Below are positions 1 through 12,722 of a DNA stretch of 64,000 nucleotides, in pieces; positions within the stretch are counted from its first letter, which is position 1, and each line of letters begins with the position of its first letter. The stretch comes from Desulfopila aestuarii DSM 18488. GTDB taxonomy: Bacteria > Desulfobacterota > Desulfobulbia > Desulfobulbales > Desulfocapsaceae. Position numbers and translations under genes: made by a program. The stretch covers positions 1-64,000 of the forward strand of contig CAMBBS010000002.1 in the NCBI GenBank assembly GCA_945863875.1. Direction: 5' to 3'. A model generated the notes under the pieces. The model saw nothing but the letters and a program-made list of their open reading frames with translations, had not been told where the DNA came from and ran no database searches.

Positions 1-130
1 CAATTATAGAACAAAAAATGCTTCATTTTGCGGTAATAATGCAGAAAAATCAGCAAATATCCGAACTCTGCATGTCCAACTTACATGTTATATTACCTAA
101 TATCAAATAGTTATGAAACTGGAATTACCC

Positions 131-520
131 TCCGTTTACGAGGTCTGGACCTGATGTCGCAAGGGTTGTCGCGCAGGGTCAAGCAAGCCTTGCGCAAGCG
201 GTTGCCGGCAGTGCTCGCAGTTGAGCGGGAAAATATCGTGGATGGCATCCATCTCCTCGGCGGGCAGTAATTGCCGTTTCTTGCCTTTATGGCCCGGTTG
301 GCCGCCCTGACGGCGTTTACCCGGCTTTTTGCTGGTTTTGGGCTTTTTTTTTCAGGCCGGGTGGGTCGGAGGATGGCGGACGGGAGGAGTTAGATGAGTT
401 TATGGTCAGTCGGGCAATGACCTGCTCCATTTCCTTAATGCGGGCATCCATCGTCAGCAGGGCTGCAATCACTGCCACCCGGCCGGCCTCGTAGATTCGT
501 TCGGCTTCCTGTCTATCCAT
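131..520 (-). pseudogene. IS66-family transposase (TnpC) N-terminal fragment, frameshifted and truncated
   Basis: Minus-strand MDRQEAERIYEAG...VIARLTINSSNSSRPPSSDPPGLKKK is the IS66 TnpC N-terminus; after a frame change at an A9 run it continues as KRRQGGQPGHKGKKRQLLPAEEMDAIHDIFPLNCEHCRQPLAQGLLDPARQPLRHQVQTS and then stops. Confidence 0.8.
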
Positions 521-1314
521 GACAGAGCCCCTGGCGGTAATCGCGGGACAAGGGGTAGCCGTAATGGCTTTGACGGAGGTCAGTTGTTTTTTGGTCCTGT
601 TGTATTTGCCGCGACCCGAGGTCAGGCCGAGTTGGCAGCTTTGTAGCAGACACTGTTGAAGAGATTGCATTCCACAAAAGTCCACCATGTGGATCGGATC
701 GGCGTATTTGTTGGTCCAATCCTGCTGGATGCGACGCATGATGCCGCCAAGGATATGGCTGGCGAGAAAGGGAACGCGTACTTGGGTAGAATGAGAAACC
801 GTGTATTATTGGTGAGAAAGTTGATGTTTGCTTTACGTGTTTCTTTATCCCATCCGATAAAAGCATCCCGAGGTGCTGTCTTCCAGGCCGCAGAACCGAA
901 GAGAAGACAGGCAAGACCTTGGCCGGATCGATCACGAACCAGGTATTTTATATTTTCGCCTACGGCTCGGTTAAATCCAAGATAGTGATGACGGCGGAGA
1001 TAATACCCCACACAATACTGTTCATAGGAATTTGAGGTTGGGATCTGGAGAGATAATAGGGTAAGTTTTGCAAGAGGTTGATCGATCAATTTCAGATCAG
1101 GAACAATAAATCCGTCTGGAAAAGCCAGTCGTGGCTTGCGCCTAAAAGAAACACGGATCGGCGGCGGGCCAAGAAGGCCTCGTTGCTCAAGCTTGTCGAT
1201 CATACTTCGAGCAGCAAAGGTTTTTGGTTGACCGGAATGGGTATACCATCCCCATTGACTGCAAATACGCTTGGTTATTTTATGTCGACTCCAGTCCGGA
1301 TGATCTTGAGTCAC
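513..1314 (-). pseudogene. DUF4338 (DruA-like) protein, multiply frameshifted, directly upstream of the IS66 fragment
   Basis: HHYLGFNRAVGENIKYLVRDRSGQGLACLLFGSAAWKTAPRDAFIGWDKETRKANINFLTNNTRFLILP matches my memory of DUF4338; the remainder (LASHILGGIMRRIQQDWTNKYADPIHMV / TFVECNLFNSVCYKAANSA / LGLTSGRGKYNRTKKQLTSVK / YPLSRDYRQGLCHG) is spread over three frames. Confidence 0.75.
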
Positions 1315-1573
1315 ATTGCGTAACCAGCAGAGATCTCATTTTGGGATGAGTCGACCTTGGCATCTGATTGCTTCCTTCATGCCAAGAATATGACCATAGA
1401 AAAAGCAGTTAGTTCCGACAAAATCAGATTATATTAAAAGGACCTGAACAGTTTCGTTTTTTGAAAATAATTTTGTCGTTTATGACCATCAGGTCTTATA
1501 TTTTCCTTGTTAGACGGATCCGTTTCCTGACATAATACACCTGACCAGAATATTTTCACCCAAGGGCGACCCC

Positions 1574-2383
1574 ATGAAAAAACTGTTCATACTCCTAGTT
1601 CTGCTGACCCTGTCGGCCTGCGCCACCAGCCCCACGGGGAGATCACAACTGATGCTCGTTTCCCCCGAACAGGCCATCAGCTCTTCCCGCGAGGCATATG
1701 TGCAAACCCTTTTGCCGCTGGAAAAAGAGGGCAAGGTCGACTCCAACCCGACAACCTCGAAACGGATCAGGCTCATTACCGGTCGGATTATCGCCCAGGC
1801 GATACAACTTTATCCGCATACACGGAACTGGCAATGGAGTATCAAGGTCATTGATGATCCGGAAATGGTCAATGCCTGGTGTATGGCCGGAGGCAAGATG
1901 GCGATTTATACCGGACTGATCGATAAGCTGCAGGCCACCGACGACGAGATCGCCCAGGTCATGGGCCATGAAATCTCCCACGCGCTGGCCAATCATACCG
2001 CGGAACGAATGTCCATTGCTCTGGCCACCCAGCTTGGCCTGTCCGGGGTGGCCATTGCCGCTGGAGATAATCAATACAAAGGTGCCGTCCTGAGCGGCAC
2101 CTCCCTGGCCGCGGCCACAGCCATCACCCTGCCGAACAGCAGAACCTCCGAAAGCGAAGCAGACCGGATGGGTATAGAACTGGCGGCGCGGGCCGGCTAT
2201 GATCCCCGTGCGGCGGCAGCACTGTGGCAGAAAATGGCCAGGGTCGGCGGCAGCGGGCCGCCACAATTCCTCAGCACCCACCCGTCTCCGGCAAATCGCC
2301 AGGAAACACTCCAGGCGCTCGCCGGGCAGATGATGGGCTATTACCTCGATCCATCGCCGCGCCCGGTCTACAACCTCCAATAA
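1574..2383 (+). CDS. M48 family metalloprotease, lipoprotein
   Basis: Lipobox-like LLTLSACATS; HEISHALANHTAERM zinc motif; ESEADRMGIELAARAGYDP. Confidence 0.9.
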   Translation: MKKLFILLVLLTLSACATSPTGRSQLMLVSPEQAISSSREAYVQTLLPLEKEGKVDSNPTTSKRIRLITGRIIAQAIQLYPHTRNWQWSIKVIDDPEMVNAWCMAGGKMAIYTGLIDKLQATDDEIAQVMGHEISHALANHTAERMSIALATQLGLSGVAIAAGDNQYKGAVLSGTSLAAATAITLPNSRTSESEADRMGIELAARAGYDPRAAAALWQKMARVGGSGPPQFLSTHPSPANRQETLQALAGQMMGYYLDPSPRPVYNLQ

Positions 2384-2423
2384 TTGCAGGCAAGAACCCT
2401 ATCACCTTTGGTCTCTTTAACTA

Positions 2424-3725
2424 ATGCTCATTGCAACGACCCATAAAAACACCGACTTCGACGGCCTGGCCTCGGTTATTGCCGCAACCCTCCTCTACCC
2501 CGGCTGCGTCGGCGTGGTCCCGAAAATGACCAACAAGAATGTCGAGCAATTTCTCTCAACCCACAAGACGGCCTTCAACCTCATCCTGCCCCATGAGGTA
2601 CCCCACGATGAGGTAAAAAAACTGATCGTCGTTGATACCAACCAGTGGCAGCGGCTCGATCGACTGGAAAAACTGGCCGGCCGGAACGACCTGGAGATTG
2701 ATCTCTGGGACCACCATATGATGGGGAGCGGCGACATCAAGTCGTCCTGGTCCTGCAGAGAACAGATCGGCTCGACGGTGACCCTGCTCGTTCGTGAAAT
2801 GCAGAGGCGCGGCATGACACTCAACCCGCTCGACTCCACCGTCATGCTCATCGGGCTCTACGAGGACACGGGGCATCTCTCCTACCCTTCAACGACTGGG
2901 GAAGATGCCCGGGCTGCGGCCTATCTCCTCGAGAACCGAGCGGATCTCAATGTTGCCGCGTTCTTCCTCAACCCGCCTTACGAAGAGAACCAAAAGGAAA
3001 TTCTCTTTGAGATGATGAAAGAGACGGAAAAAGTTACCATCAACGGTTACACCATCGGCTTCAACTGTATCGGTCTTGACAAAAAAGTAACCGACCTGGC
3101 GTCAATCGTGAACATGTACCGGAAGATTGTCAATGTCGATGCTCTTTTTGTGATTTTCACCAGTGACAACAGGAATACCATCATTGGCCGGAGCGGTACG
3201 GAAAAAATCCATATCGGCGCGGCGCTGGCCGGCCTCGGTGGCGGCGGACATGCCGGAGCCGGTTCGGCAACGGTAAAAACCAGCGCCATGTCGGCGCAGC
3301 AGATCAAGGAACATATCGTCGTCGGACTTACGGCCGACAAAACGGAAAGCATCCGCATCTCCGATATCATGTCCTTTCCGGTCATCTCCGTTCCCCCGGC
3401 GACGCCCATGCGAGACGTGCAGAACTTGATGGCCAAGAAAAAGATTCGAGGCATCATGGTCATGGAAGATGATACAATCCATGGTATAATTGTCCTATGG
3501 GATCTCAAACGGGTTAAAAAAGAAGAGCATTGGGACAGCCCGGTGAAAGCCTTCATGTCCAGAAACATTATTACCATCGAACCGGGTGTCTCCCCTTCGA
3601 TTGCCGCCGGGTTGATGATTGAAAACGATGTCGGCTATCTTCCCGTGGTTGAAAACAACAAGGTGATCGGTATTGTTACCCGGACGGATATTCTTACCTA
3701 CTATTACGATCTGCTGCCGGAATAG
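2424..3725 (+). CDS. DHH-family phosphoesterase with C-terminal CBS pair
   Basis: N-terminal TTHKNTDFDGLASVIAA, VVDTNQW, WDHH and GGGGHAGAG motifs of DHH/DHHA1; two CBS repeats at the C-terminus. Confidence 0.85.
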   Translation: MLIATTHKNTDFDGLASVIAATLLYPGCVGVVPKMTNKNVEQFLSTHKTAFNLILPHEVPHDEVKKLIVVDTNQWQRLDRLEKLAGRNDLEIDLWDHHMMGSGDIKSSWSCREQIGSTVTLLVREMQRRGMTLNPLDSTVMLIGLYEDTGHLSYPSTTGEDARAAAYLLENRADLNVAAFFLNPPYEENQKEILFEMMKETEKVTINGYTIGFNCIGLDKKVTDLASIVNMYRKIVNVDALFVIFTSDNRNTIIGRSGTEKIHIGAALAGLGGGGHAGAGSATVKTSAMSAQQIKEHIVVGLTADKTESIRISDIMSFPVISVPPATPMRDVQNLMAKKKIRGIMVMEDDTIHGIIVLWDLKRVKKEEHWDSPVKAFMSRNIITIEPGVSPSIAAGLMIENDVGYLPVVENNKVIGIVTRTDILTYYYDLLPE

Positions 3726-3809
3726 TCTGAACAGCTGTTCTGCACCCGCAGAAATATGGGCTGCGAGTGCAGGAACTGTTCAATGAGCGAAGAAAAGAGC
3801 AAAAAAATA

Positions 3810-3838
3810 TTGACTTCGCCGGGCCGTTCTGCTAAAAA
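3810..3838 (+). promoter_or_regulatory. Candidate sigma-70 promoter for tRNA-Gly
   Basis: TTGACT (3810-3815), 17-nt spacer, TAAAAA (3833-3838), about 25 nt before the tRNA. Confidence 0.5.
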
Positions 3839-3862
3839 ACACTTCCTTTCACGAACAAATGA

Positions 3863-3937
<75 letters not shown>

Positions 3938-3965
3938 TTTTTTCTTGGCTTCCTTTGCGAATACA

Positions 3966-6413
3966 TCAACTCGCCTGTTTAAAACAGATACGTTTCACCT
4001 CATCAAAGGTCGAAACAAAGTGCGGGGTAATGCCTGCCTTGATGTGCTCAGGGAGCATCTCGAAATCTTCCTGATTATCCTTTGGCAGAATAACCTCCTG
4101 CACCTTGGCCCGTTTCGAGGCGATCATCTTTTCCTTCACCCCGCCAATCGGCATAACCAGGCCACTGAGCGTCAACTCCCCGGTCATGGCTATATTCGGG
4201 CGTATTGCCTGATTCATGACCATCGAATAGATCGAACAGGCCATGGTGATCCCGGCCGACGGCCCATCTTTCGGCGTTGCCCCGGCCGGCACATGCAGAT
4301 GCACGAGGTTCTTGTTGAAGAACTCAATTCCCTTGCTGTTTTCTTTCATCAGGGAACGGACATAACTATAGGCAATTTCCGACGATTCCACCATAACCTT
4401 GCCCAGTTGACCGGTCTGTTTGAAGCCGGCCTGCCCCGTGGGAATAGCGATAGATTCAATATACAGGGTTGCTCCACCCATGCTGGTGAAGGCGAGTCCG
4501 GTGATAACCCCGACTCGAGGCTTGGTGAAGGCCTGTTCTTCGGAGAAAACCCGCTTGCCGAGCAGCTCTTTCAATTCATCTTTGTGAATGCGGATATTCT
4601 GCTCCGGATTTTCGATGATCTTGTTCACCGATTTTCTGAGAATTTTTTTGATACAATTCTCCAGACCGCGCACTCCCGCCTCACGGGCATAGCCATCGGC
4701 GATTGCCCCGATCAACCCTTTCGACAGGGTGATCTGTTTCGAAGTCAAACCATGTTCTTTCAGCTGCTTCGGGATAAGATGCCTCCTGGCAATTTCCACC
4801 TTTTCTTCAAGAATATAGCCCGGCAACTCGATACTCTCCATCCTGTCCATCAGCGGAGGGGGGATGGTGTCCAGCTGGTTGGCGGTACAGATAAAGAAGA
4901 TTTTCGACAGATCAAAACGGACATCGAGATAATGGTCTAGAAAATCACGGTTTTGTTCCGGGTCGAGCACCTCGAGGAGGGCCGAGGCCGGATCACCGTG
5001 AAAACTGGCGCCGATCTTATCGATCTCATCGAGCATGATAACCGGATTGGCCGTCTTACAGGTTTTGATGGCCTGAATAAATTTTCCGGGCATGGCGCCG
5101 ATGTAGGTCCGACGATGCCCTTTTATTTCTGCCTCATCGCGCATGCCGCCAAGGGAAAAGCGGAAAAATTCCCGGCCGAGACTCTGCGCGACCGACCTGC
5201 CTATCGAGGTCTTGCCGACACCCGGGGGGCCCTGCAGGAGCAATATTGTTCCAGACAAATCCCCTTTTATCACGCCGACGGAGATCAGTTCCAAAATCCG
5301 ATTTTTGACATCTTGAAGACCATAGTGATCCCGGTCAAGAATTCTCGCCGCCTTCTTCTGATCGTAACTGTCTTGTGAAAAGACACCCCAGGGCAGGATG
5401 GTCAACCAGTCGAGATAGGTCCGCGTGACGTTAAATTCCGGGGAAGACGTGCCAAGAAGTTTCAGCTTTTCCATCTCCTCCCCTATCTTGTCTCTTGTTT
5501 CATCCGGAAGGACAAGTTTTTTCAACCGGTTTTGATATTTTTCCAGTTCAGCCTGGGTATCATCTTTGGCCAGTCCCAGCTCCTTTTTAATCTCCTGCAG
5601 CTGCTGTTTTAAGAAGAATTCCCGTTGTTGCTTAGAGAGCTGTTCCTCAATCCGCTTGGATATTTTAGCCTTCAGTTTGGAAATTTCCACCTCGTTTTTC
5701 AGAAGAATCAATACTCTTTCCAGCCGTTCGCGTACCTTCTGCGTCTCGAGAATTTTTTGGATTTCCGTCCCGGAAGAGGTGGTCATCGACGCGGCGAAAT
5801 CGGCCAATGAGCCGGGATCACTCAGATTGATTCGCTCAATGAGCAAACTCAAACCCTCTTTAAACAAGGGGTTCATATTGACCAGATCCTTGATGCAATC
5901 GATAATCGCCACCGAATAGGCTTTCAGTTCATCAGTATTTTCCTGAATATTTTCAAACCAGTAATTCACCTCGGCGGTAAATATGGAATCGGTTTTCATC
6001 ATAGCGACGATATCGAACCGTTCCAGGGCCTGGACCAGTACCTGCAAAGGCTCGCCTGGCTTGAAGGGTGACACCTGGATCACTCTGGCAACCGACCCCA
6101 CCTTAAAAAAATCGTCGCCACTCTCCGCGGCATGGGCAAGACCATCTTCTTTGGGCTTTTGCAGGACAAGGCCAAAATAGAGCGGGGTATTCTGGTTGAC
6201 GTGTTTCATTACCGCCTGTTGCAAAACCATGTCGTCAATAATGATCGGCCCCATCATCTTCGGAAACATCGGCCGGTCGTGCAGCGGAATGACCATCAAC
6301 CTTTCCGGCAACAGATCTTTAGCCAATACTAATGATTTTGAAGATTCATTCTCCTTTTCATCCCCGGGAGATTCTATGCCGTCAGGGGTCAAAACAGTTG
6401 TTTCTTCTGCCAT
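3966..6413 (-). CDS. lon: ATP-dependent endopeptidase La (Lon)
   Basis: 815 aa; [15 protein letters not shown] Walker A; catalytic [15 protein letters not shown]; Lon N-terminal domain. Confidence 0.97.
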   Translation of the reverse strand: MAEETTVLTPDGIESPGDEKENESSKSLVLAKDLLPERLMVIPLHDRPMFPKMMGPIIIDDMVLQQAVMKHVNQNTPLYFGLVLQKPKEDGLAHAAESGDDFFKVGSVARVIQVSPFKPGEPLQVLVQALERFDIVAMMKTDSIFTAEVNYWFENIQENTDELKAYSVAIIDCIKDLVNMNPLFKEGLSLLIERINLSDPGSLADFAASMTTSSGTEIQKILETQKVRERLERVLILLKNEVEISKLKAKISKRIEEQLSKQQREFFLKQQLQEIKKELGLAKDDTQAELEKYQNRLKKLVLPDETRDKIGEEMEKLKLLGTSSPEFNVTRTYLDWLTILPWGVFSQDSYDQKKAARILDRDHYGLQDVKNRILELISVGVIKGDLSGTILLLQGPPGVGKTSIGRSVAQSLGREFFRFSLGGMRDEAEIKGHRRTYIGAMPGKFIQAIKTCKTANPVIMLDEIDKIGASFHGDPASALLEVLDPEQNRDFLDHYLDVRFDLSKIFFICTANQLDTIPPPLMDRMESIELPGYILEEKVEIARRHLIPKQLKEHGLTSKQITLSKGLIGAIADGYAREAGVRGLENCIKKILRKSVNKIIENPEQNIRIHKDELKELLGKRVFSEEQAFTKPRVGVITGLAFTSMGGATLYIESIAIPTGQAGFKQTGQLGKVMVESSEIAYSYVRSLMKENSKGIEFFNKNLVHLHVPAGATPKDGPSAGITMACSIYSMVMNQAIRPNIAMTGELTLSGLVMPIGGVKEKMIASKRAKVQEVILPKDNQEDFEMLPEHIKAGITPHFVSTFDEVKRICFKQAS

Positions 6414-6655
6414 TCCTTCTCTCCTGTTTTTTTATAACTGGATTTAAAAAATCTTTTTACACCCTAAATATCCATTGAGCTTCAACAAGCTTGCATTATG
6501 TAAATAAGTATTAGTATTCTAGGTCGGATAACCACAGGAGTCAATCCGCGCCAGTCATCATTGATCTCTCTGAAAGCGGTATTATTCTACAGAGATGCAC
6601 TATTGCAAGGTGTCTTCGGTAAAACACACGAAAATAATTTTATAGAGGACAGACA

Positions 6656-6829
6656 ATGGCATGCAAAATTCATAGGATTATACTCGAGGAAGAATTTAAA
6701 ATCTGTCCCCTGTGCAATTACCCAGACGGCTTTCATTCGATGCTGCAACGTGATGGAGAAGAGATACGGTGGTTATTTATCTGTCCCTCCTGCCATGAAG
6801 TTTTCGATATTAACCACACCCTGAAATAA
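6656..6829 (+). CDS. 57-aa zinc-ribbon-like small protein (below the ORF-track length cutoff)
   Basis: Manual translation MACKIHRIILEEEFKICPLCNYPDGFHSMLQRDGEEIRWLFICPSCHEVFDINHTLK*; two CPxC knuckles; AGAGGAC upstream of the ATG. Confidence 0.6.
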   Translation: MACKIHRIILEEEFKICPLCNYPDGFHSMLQRDGEEIRWLFICPSCHEVFDINHTLK

Positions 6830-6840
6830 AACTGAATGAG

Positions 6841-7506
6841 ATGAATATAATAGATGCCCTGTGCCACCGTAAATCCACCCGTGCTTTTCTCGATAAAGCG
6901 GTCAGCAGGGAGAAAATTGTCAACATCCTGCAGGCTGCACGTCATGCCCCATCGGGAACCAATGCCCAGCCATGGCAGGTGGCCGTTGTCAGCGGCAAAA
7001 AAAAGGACGAACTGACCAGGGCAATGGAAAACGCCTTCCGCAAAGACGGCATCGGCAGCATGGACTACCTCTATTACCCGCTCGAATGGCATGAACCATA
7101 CAAAAAGCGGCGGGTCGCCTGTGGGGCCCAGCTGTATGGCGCGCTGAAGATAGAACGACGGGACAAGGCACGAAGGATGGAGCAATGGATTGCCAATTAC
7201 CGGGCTTTTGGTGCACCGGTCATTCTCTTTTTTTTCCTTGATTCGGCAATGCAGAAAGGGTCTTTTCTCGATTACGGCATGTTCCTGCAGTCGGTGATGC
7301 TGGCTGCTCTTGCAGAGGATCTGGCCACCTGTCCCCAGGCCGCTCTCGGCCAATACCCGGATCTGGTAAAGGATGCACTCGGTTACAGCCGGGATACCGT
7401 CCTCCTCTGCGGTATGGCCCTTGGCTATGAGGACAAGGAAGCACCGGTCAACAGCTACCGGACGCCGAGGGAGGAAGTGCAAACCTTTACCACCTTTTTT
7501 GACTGA
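6841..7506 (+). CDS. Nitroreductase family protein
   Basis: CHRKSTRAFLDKAVSREKIVNILQAARHAPSGTNAQPWQVAVV and GMALGYEDKEAPVNSYRTPREEV. Confidence 0.9.
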   Translation: MNIIDALCHRKSTRAFLDKAVSREKIVNILQAARHAPSGTNAQPWQVAVVSGKKKDELTRAMENAFRKDGIGSMDYLYYPLEWHEPYKKRRVACGAQLYGALKIERRDKARRMEQWIANYRAFGAPVILFFFLDSAMQKGSFLDYGMFLQSVMLAALAEDLATCPQAALGQYPDLVKDALGYSRDTVLLCGMALGYEDKEAPVNSYRTPREEVQTFTTFFD

Positions 7507-7649
7507 AATGACCGGCGAGGTACCCCAAAAGGCGGCATCTCTTTCTGAAAAAATCAGAAAATAATTTGTAAGGCACACAAAAACCTGTACAATAGAGAAA
7601 AACATATCCCTTAACATAATGGATATACTCAAAAAAACAGGAGGGATCA

Positions 7650-8144
7650 ATGTTTACTATCGGTGATATTCGCAACATAGCCATACAAATTGAAAGAAAC
7701 GGCGAAGAAACTTACCGCAGGGCGGCGAAAGCAGCCAAAGATCCTCAGGTGGCGGAAGTACTGGCATGGATGGCGGAGGAGGAGGGTCGCCATGCAAAAT
7801 GGTTTACCAAGCTGAAATCAAGCAAACCTTTAACTGCAGAACAACAGGAGATGGAGTCGGTTGGTCGCTCACTGCTGCAGGAAATGGTCAAAGGAAACAC
7901 TTTCTTGCTTGACGAAAATGAGCTAAAGAATGCCAGGAATGTCGAAGAAGTGATATCCAGGTCGATAGCCTTCGAGCTGGATACCATTTTATTCTACGAA
8001 TTTCTCATCGGCTTTCTCGACGACCAGGAGACCATTGAACAGCTGAGCAGAATTATCAAGGAAGAACGTAATCACATACAACAACTCGAATACCTCGAAG
8101 CCCCCGCGGGATGTGATCCCCATGACTCTCTCTCCTGTCGATAA
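7650..8144 (+). CDS. Ferritin-like / rubrerythrin-family protein
   Basis: ERNGEETYRRAA...EEEGRHAKWF and IIKEERNHIQQLEYL ferritin-like metal-binding helices. Confidence 0.85.
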   Translation: MFTIGDIRNIAIQIERNGEETYRRAAKAAKDPQVAEVLAWMAEEEGRHAKWFTKLKSSKPLTAEQQEMESVGRSLLQEMVKGNTFLLDENELKNARNVEEVISRSIAFELDTILFYEFLIGFLDDQETIEQLSRIIKEERNHIQQLEYLEAPAGCDPHDSLSCR

Positions 8145-8178
8145 CTGCTCTTTACAACTCAAAAAAAATGGTTGAACC

Positions 8179-8670
8179 ATGCGACAAATAAGATCTCTGC
8201 CACTGCTCTTTATCATCTTCCTTGTGCTGCTCTGTCTACAAACACCATCTCTTTGGGCCGCGGAACACCTGCAATTAACCAAAGGGCAGACGGTGTATAT
8301 TCCCGCCTATTCACATATTTATCATGGCAACAGAGAAGCCCCGCTTCTACTGTCGGTTACCCTCAGTATCCGCAACACCGATCCGGCCAATGCCCTCACC
8401 GTCACTGCGGTGAACTACCATGAAACCGAAGGTGCGCTCCTCAAGGAATACATAAAAGAGCCCATTGTCCTCGGTCCCCTCGGTACGGAGCGTTACATCG
8501 TTCCGCAAAGAGACAGCAGCGGCGGTTCCGGGGCAAATTTTATCGTCGAGTGGCATTCAGAAAAACCGATAAACCCGCCTATTATGGAAACGGTTATGAT
8601 CAGCACCCAATCACAGCTGGGTATTTCGTTTACCTCAAGGGGCCAGGCAATTTTGCCACAGCATGAATAG
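8179..8670 (+). CDS. DUF3124-like secreted protein
   Basis: N-terminal signal peptide (LLFIIFLVLLCLQTPSLWA); TVYIPAYSHIYHGNREAPLLLSVTLSIRNTDP resembles DUF3124. Confidence 0.65.
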   Translation: MRQIRSLPLLFIIFLVLLCLQTPSLWAAEHLQLTKGQTVYIPAYSHIYHGNREAPLLLSVTLSIRNTDPANALTVTAVNYHETEGALLKEYIKEPIVLGPLGTERYIVPQRDSSGGSGANFIVEWHSEKPINPPIMETVMISTQSQLGISFTSRGQAILPQHE

Positions 8671-8775
8671 CTTCTTTCCCCCTCCCCCATAACAGATCTC
8701 ACGTTTTTTTTTCAGACCGGCACACTGCTTCTTTTCCCATTCGTCTACAATTGCCAATATCAAGAAGAGGATATC

Positions 8776-11520
<2,745 letters not shown>

Positions 11521-11536
11521 CGAAGACCAGGCGCAC

Positions 11537-11567
11537 GGCCCCGACAAGAGCAATTCCTGTCGGGGCC
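11537..11567. terminator. Strong hairpin between convergent genes, no clear U-tract
   Basis: GGCCCCGACA / TGTCGGGGCC 10-bp perfect stem, 11-nt loop. Confidence 0.5.
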
Positions 11568-11576
11568 GGAGGATGG

Positions 11577-12455
11577 TCAAGTTTTTTCTGTATCAAACAA
11601 TTTTTTCAGCTCAGGCTTACGTTCCAGAACCAGTCTTTTCATTTCCCCGACAAGAGGATGATCGGGATACATTTTTACGAAATCGTAGGCCTTGACGTAA
11701 TTACTTTCCACCAGGGCCTCAATCATCTTGAGCACCTTTGGGTGATCAGGCGCCACATCAAGGATGAAGATGATGGCATTGGGCGTTAATTTTTTGATGT
11801 CGGAATTTTTAGTGATGTTATAGATCCCATCAAAGATACTGCTCACCTGCGGATGATCCATCTTTTCCTGAAGAAGCAGAATGGCAATATTTGGATCCCT
11901 GTCGAACATTGCCTTGATGATTTTTTTGGTATAGACATTGTCTGGATTGGCGGTGACAAAATCATAGGCATTGGTAAGATTTTTCACGGAAAGGGCGGTG
12001 GTCAGCTCTTCCGTCAGCGGGTGATCGGGGATGACTTTGAGCATATGGGCGATAACGTCCGATCGCAGCTCTTTGATGTAATCCCTTTCAATCGCATACA
12101 TTCCCTTGATAATGGACGGGATACCGGCATGACCGGGCATCCGCTCGAGTACTTTTACCGCACTGGCGTAACTCAGTCCCTTCAGCGCCTGGCCATTGGT
12201 GGCATACATCTGGCCGATGAGAATTTCCGACTGGGGCGCATCGGGATATCGCTCAATGAAGTCAAAGGCCCGATCAAAATCCCACCCGGTCAGCTGGCCG
12301 GGATTTTTCTTCACGGCCTCGAATTCTTCCATCATCCGATGGGTTTCGTCTTCGGGGCGTGGCTGTTCCTGTTCGGCCTCACTTTCATCATGTCCAGCTG
12401 ATATCTTTGCCCTAATCTTGCGAAAAAGCCCACCATTTGATTTTTCACTTTTCAT
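11577..12455 (-). CDS. Uncharacterised alpha-helical repeat protein
   Basis: 292 aa with recurring PDHP-type motifs (IPDHPLTEEL, KMDHPQVSSI, APDHPKVLKM, YPDHPLVGEM) spaced by helical segments. Confidence 0.7.
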   Translation of the reverse strand: MKSEKSNGGLFRKIRAKISAGHDESEAEQEQPRPEDETHRMMEEFEAVKKNPGQLTGWDFDRAFDFIERYPDAPQSEILIGQMYATNGQALKGLSYASAVKVLERMPGHAGIPSIIKGMYAIERDYIKELRSDVIAHMLKVIPDHPLTEELTTALSVKNLTNAYDFVTANPDNVYTKKIIKAMFDRDPNIAILLLQEKMDHPQVSSIFDGIYNITKNSDIKKLTPNAIIFILDVAPDHPKVLKMIEALVESNYVKAYDFVKMYPDHPLVGEMKRLVLERKPELKKLFDTEKT

Positions 12456-12722
12456 GTCTTCAATCCACTTCAGATAGTTACCTCATCCACACAGTAGCCG
12501 GTCCGGAGGAGAAGCTCTTCCCCCTCTGGACCACCCCCGACGTCAATCACTGTATACTACAATCAGAGGTGAGTTGCCAACCACTGTTTGTCTGGCAATG
12601 TCTGCACCCGAGGTATTTTATTGAACCTTGACAAACAGCTGTGCGCAGGTCACCATGTTTCTGGTTGGCCGCTTGGGCACTAGTGCCGTCAATTCTCCTC
12701 ATCTAGCCCTGGAAAGAGCGTC

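Larger units (their letters stand above)
131..1314 (-). mobile_element. Decayed IS66-like element carrying a DUF4338 gene (remnant)
   Basis: Two adjacent decayed mobile-type genes on the same strand; element ends and target-site duplications were not identified. Confidence 0.6.

Noticed and set aside
513-1314. DruA-like gene as evidence for a Druantia anti-phage system
   Set aside because: The gene is multiply frameshifted, no other Druantia components are visible, and it abuts an IS66 transposase fragment; a mobile-element remnant is the simpler reading.
1643-2380. 245-aa minus-strand ORF
   Set aside because: Antisense to the M48 protease, which has clear catalytic motifs.
3729-3740. GAACAGCTGTTC as a LexA (GAAC-N4-GTTC) box
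   Set aside because: It lies just after a stop codon inside a larger inverted repeat and is not in front of an SOS-type gene.
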